A stretch of DNA of 64,000 nt from Neobacillus driksii (lineage in GTDB: Bacteria > Bacillota > Bacilli > Bacillales > Cytobacillaceae). The stretch covers positions 372,001-436,000 of the forward strand of contig NZ_JACCBX010000004.1 of assembly GCF_013409995.1 (NCBI RefSeq). The letters run 5' to 3'. Position numbers and translations under genes: made by a program. Numbering within the stretch: position 1 is the stretch's first letter; each line of letters starts with the position of its first letter. Of this stretch, positions 62,235 to 64,000 are shown piece after piece. The notes beneath the pieces are model-generated. The model ran no database searches and was not told where the DNA came from. It saw nothing but the letters and a program-made list of their open reading frames with translations.

Positions 62235-62270
62235 TAAAAAAGGGAGAAGTAACTGACTCCCTTTTTCTTC
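62235..62270 (+). terminator. Terminator after the ABC importer operon
   Basis: AAAAAAGGGAG, AAGTAACTGA, CTCCCTTTTTCTT. It is followed within 25 bp by the kinase gene, so some read-through is possible. Confidence 0.85.
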
Positions 62271-62291
62271 ATATAAAGGAGAATTTCGGTT

Positions 62292-63041
62292 ATGTTAACA
62301 GTGGAAGCTTTCTCCCTAAATATAATGATTGCAGCCCTAGTGCCTTTACTAGGGGCCTTTACATTGCTTTTTTTGTTTATTTTTGAAAAGCGAATAGACT
62401 TGCTGGAAAAAAAAACACGGGAAATCGCTTTAGAAAGAGAGCTGCAAACTGCCCTCTACAACCAATTGAATCAAGAGATTCAGCCACATTTCTTTTTTAA
62501 TACATTAAATTCGATCTTAAGCTTAGCAAGGCTCGATCGTAAAACAGAATTGATACGATCGATTGAGACTCTATCAAAGCTGCTTAAATTTAAGTATCAA
62601 ACAAATAATACTTTTATTACAATCGATGAGGAAATAACCTATGTCAATTATTATTTAGAAATACAAAAAATACGATTTCGGGACAGGCTGCATTATGAAT
62701 TTTCAATCGATCCAAATGTAAACCAAGCCATTACCATCCCTTTTATTATTCAAACCTTTATCGAAAATGCTTTTAAACATTCTTTTGAGAGATATGTTGG
62801 CGAAGCCTTTTTAAAAACAACCATTGAAAAACGGGATAAAGACATCCATATCACAGTGTGGAACAATGCGGTTGAAGGTGCTGAGGAACTCTCACGGGAA
62901 AGAGGACTTGGTTTAGTAAATATTACAAAAAGACTGGAGTTATTATTTCCAGATGGTAAAACATCTGTACAATTAATCAACTCAGACAATGGGACAAGTG
63001 TTTTAGCTATTTTTCCATTTATACTGAGTTCTGAAATTTAA
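62292..63041 (+). CDS. LytS/YesM-type sensor histidine kinase
   Basis: 249 aa. One or two N-terminal membrane helices (residues 8-33) and a short coiled coil, then the His_kinase domain with phosphoacceptor His66 in QPHFFFNTLN, followed by a HATPase domain (TFIENAFKHSF, GLGLVNITKRLE). There is no large extracellular sensor, so it may sense through its membrane helices or a partner such as the transporter. GGAGAA precedes the start. Partner of the next gene. Confidence 0.88.
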   Translation: MLTVEAFSLNIMIAALVPLLGAFTLLFLFIFEKRIDLLEKKTREIALERELQTALYNQLNQEIQPHFFFNTLNSILSLARLDRKTELIRSIETLSKLLKFKYQTNNTFITIDEEITYVNYYLEIQKIRFRDRLHYEFSIDPNVNQAITIPFIIQTFIENAFKHSFERYVGEAFLKTTIEKRDKDIHITVWNNAVEGAEELSRERGLGLVNITKRLELLFPDGKTSVQLINSDNGTSVLAIFPFILSSEI

Positions 63042-63059
63042 GGAAGGTGAACATTACGT

Positions 63060-63752
63060 ATGAATATCCTGCTAGTTGATGATGAACCGCTAGAATTAGA
63101 GCAGCTCGAGTATTTAATCCTTAAAAAATTTCCAAACTGGAAGATTTTCAAAGCTCAAGATGCTTCCATAGCACTCCAAATCGTTAAGCAGCATGACATC
63201 TTTCTTGCATTTCTAGATATTCAGATTCCTGGGAAGAATGGATTGGATTTAGCGAAAGAACTAACAAAAACATATACGCTTGATATTATAATGGTTACTG
63301 CTTTTCAAAATTTTGAATATGCTCAAACTTCAATAAGGCTTGGGGTCGTTGATTACATAACCAAACCAATTATTGAAGATGAATTAATGGCCGTATTAAG
63401 CAAGTATGAAAGATTAGGGCGTTATTCAGAACAAATTATTAATGCGATAAACATTATTCATGCGGAATATAGTGAAAAATTAACGTTAAATTATTTAGCG
63501 TCAAAAATTCATATTAATTCTGCTTATTTAAGCAGAAAATTTCATGAGGAGGTTGGGATGGGCTTTTCCGAGTATTTAAACGAGTTTCGCTTAAAGGAAG
63601 CTCAAAGAATGCTCGTTGAGCATCCTGATTTAAGTATTAGTACGGTCTCTGAGAGATGCGGTTTTAACAGCCAGCATTATTTTAGTCAAATTTTCCGAAA
63701 AATGACAGGACAATCACCAAGGGATTTTCGCTTAAGGGAGACATTCCATTGA
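63060..63752 (+). CDS. AraC-type response regulator (YesN-like)
   Basis: 230 aa. Receiver domain (D7, D8, phosphorylated Asp53 in FLDIQIPG, TKP) and a C-terminal AraC HTH (SAYLSRKFHEEVGMGFSEYL, FNSQHYFSQIFRKMTGQSP). It is short for the YesN type, with little linker between domains. It probably activates the neighbouring transporter or symporter genes in response to the substrate; repeats at 58149 may be its sites. Confidence 0.88.
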   Translation: MNILLVDDEPLELEQLEYLILKKFPNWKIFKAQDASIALQIVKQHDIFLAFLDIQIPGKNGLDLAKELTKTYTLDIIMVTAFQNFEYAQTSIRLGVVDYITKPIIEDELMAVLSKYERLGRYSEQIINAINIIHAEYSEKLTLNYLASKIHINSAYLSRKFHEEVGMGFSEYLNEFRLKEAQRMLVEHPDLSISTVSERCGFNSQHYFSQIFRKMTGQSPRDFRLRETFH

Positions 63753-64000
63753 AAAAGAATGATTATCAGTTATATATCAGTGGGGCCATTAAACTCGGGG
63801 TAAGCTTTGGAGTTGTTAGTTTATTGGCTCGATGGGTAACAGGAAATACAATCCTTTCATCTCCTGAAACCTTGATTAAATACGGTCTTATCGGTGGAAT
63901 TGGATACTCACTAGTAGGGGCATTATCTTCTATTTTATTTGGATTTTTAGCAAAAAAAATCCGTGAAAATCACCCTGGTCAGCACACAATCGGAGATGTT
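63749..64000 (+). CDS. Sodium:solute symporter family protein, N-terminal part
   Basis: 84 codons to the window end, from TTG 63749, overlapping the regulator stop, with AAGGGAG seven bases upstream. Hydrophobic helices, SSPETLIKYGLIGGIGYSL and HPGQHTIGDV resemble SSS-family transporters. The gene continues beyond the window. Linked to the two-component pair, it may be a second uptake route for the sensed solute. Confidence 0.7.
   Translation, partial: MKKNDYQLYISGAIKLGVSFGVVSLLARWVTGNTILSSPETLIKYGLIGGIGYSLVGALSSILFGFLAKKIRENHPGQHTIGDV

Noticed and set aside
1..64000. CRISPR arrays, prophage, insertion sequences, rRNA operons
   Set aside because: No regularly spaced repeats, integrase, transposase, phage structural genes or rRNA sequence were seen in the window.

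Overview
This window is a chromosomal segment of a low-GC, endospore-forming Bacillaceae (Bacillus/Neobacillus-like). The evidence is the ecs-hit-trpP-scoC-prsA-yhaLMNOPQ-yhaR-hemZ-yhaX-yheA gene order known from B. subtilis, plus sporulation genes (YjcZ pair, YhaL, YheC/D-like proteins, an alpha/beta SASP). There are no rRNA genes, prophages, insertion sequences or CRISPR arrays. Names rest on family recognition by reading; no database search was run.

Layout. 1-3.4 kb: the end of a yhaA-like gene, ecsC-ecsB-ecsA (minus), then a gene-free stretch that looks like an independent ~400-nt structured RNA made of three repeated hairpin units. 3.4-7.9 kb: hit, the tryptophan transporter trpP with a candidate TRAP-binding leader, the regulator scoC, yhaI, two tiny YjcZ proteins and the foldase prsA. 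7.9-17 kb: yhaL, exoribonuclease yhaM, the SbcCD-like pair yhaN/yhaO, a dispersed repeat, the yhaQ/yhaP ABC exporter, yhzD and an enoyl-CoA hydratase. 17-27 kb: acyl-CoA ligase, hemZ, a HAD protein lacking its nucleophile, yheA, and a run of four consecutive YheC/D ATP-grasp genes behind a candidate sigma-K promoter. 27-32.4 kb: yheE, a PucR-type regulator with msmX, then an SASP gene preceded by two tandem tRNA-like cloverleaves, then fumC and a 27-codon membrane peptide gene. 32.4-39.8 kb: the heterodimeric multidrug ABC exporter yheI/yheH (bmrCD type) behind a leader peptide and two terminators, a sigY-yxlC-yxlD-like ECF operon and a class A PBP. 39.8-43.8 kb: an XRE regulator, the feoA-feoB-FeoB-associated operon with a Fur box, and thiT under a TPP riboswitch. 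44-50.5 kb: a sporulation-type kinase, a MerR gene with a frameshifted start, a CorC/HlyC-like membrane protein, several small proteins and a DUF445 protein.

50.5-64 kb is the most accessory-looking part. It has an NCS2 nucleobase permease, a full-length PucR regulator, two adjacent paralogous cytosine-deaminase-like amidohydrolases, a solute-binding lipoprotein, a divergent Dpp/Opp-type ABC transporter (two permeases, two ATPases), a LytS/YesM-type kinase with an AraC-type response regulator, and the start of a sodium:solute symporter. Together they suggest sensing, import and hydrolytic deamination of a small nitrogenous (nucleobase-like) compound.

Most novel candidates: the three-unit RNA between ecsA and hit, the two tRNA-like elements in front of the SASP gene, the leader-peptide attenuator of yheIH, and the deaminase/ABC/two-component cluster.
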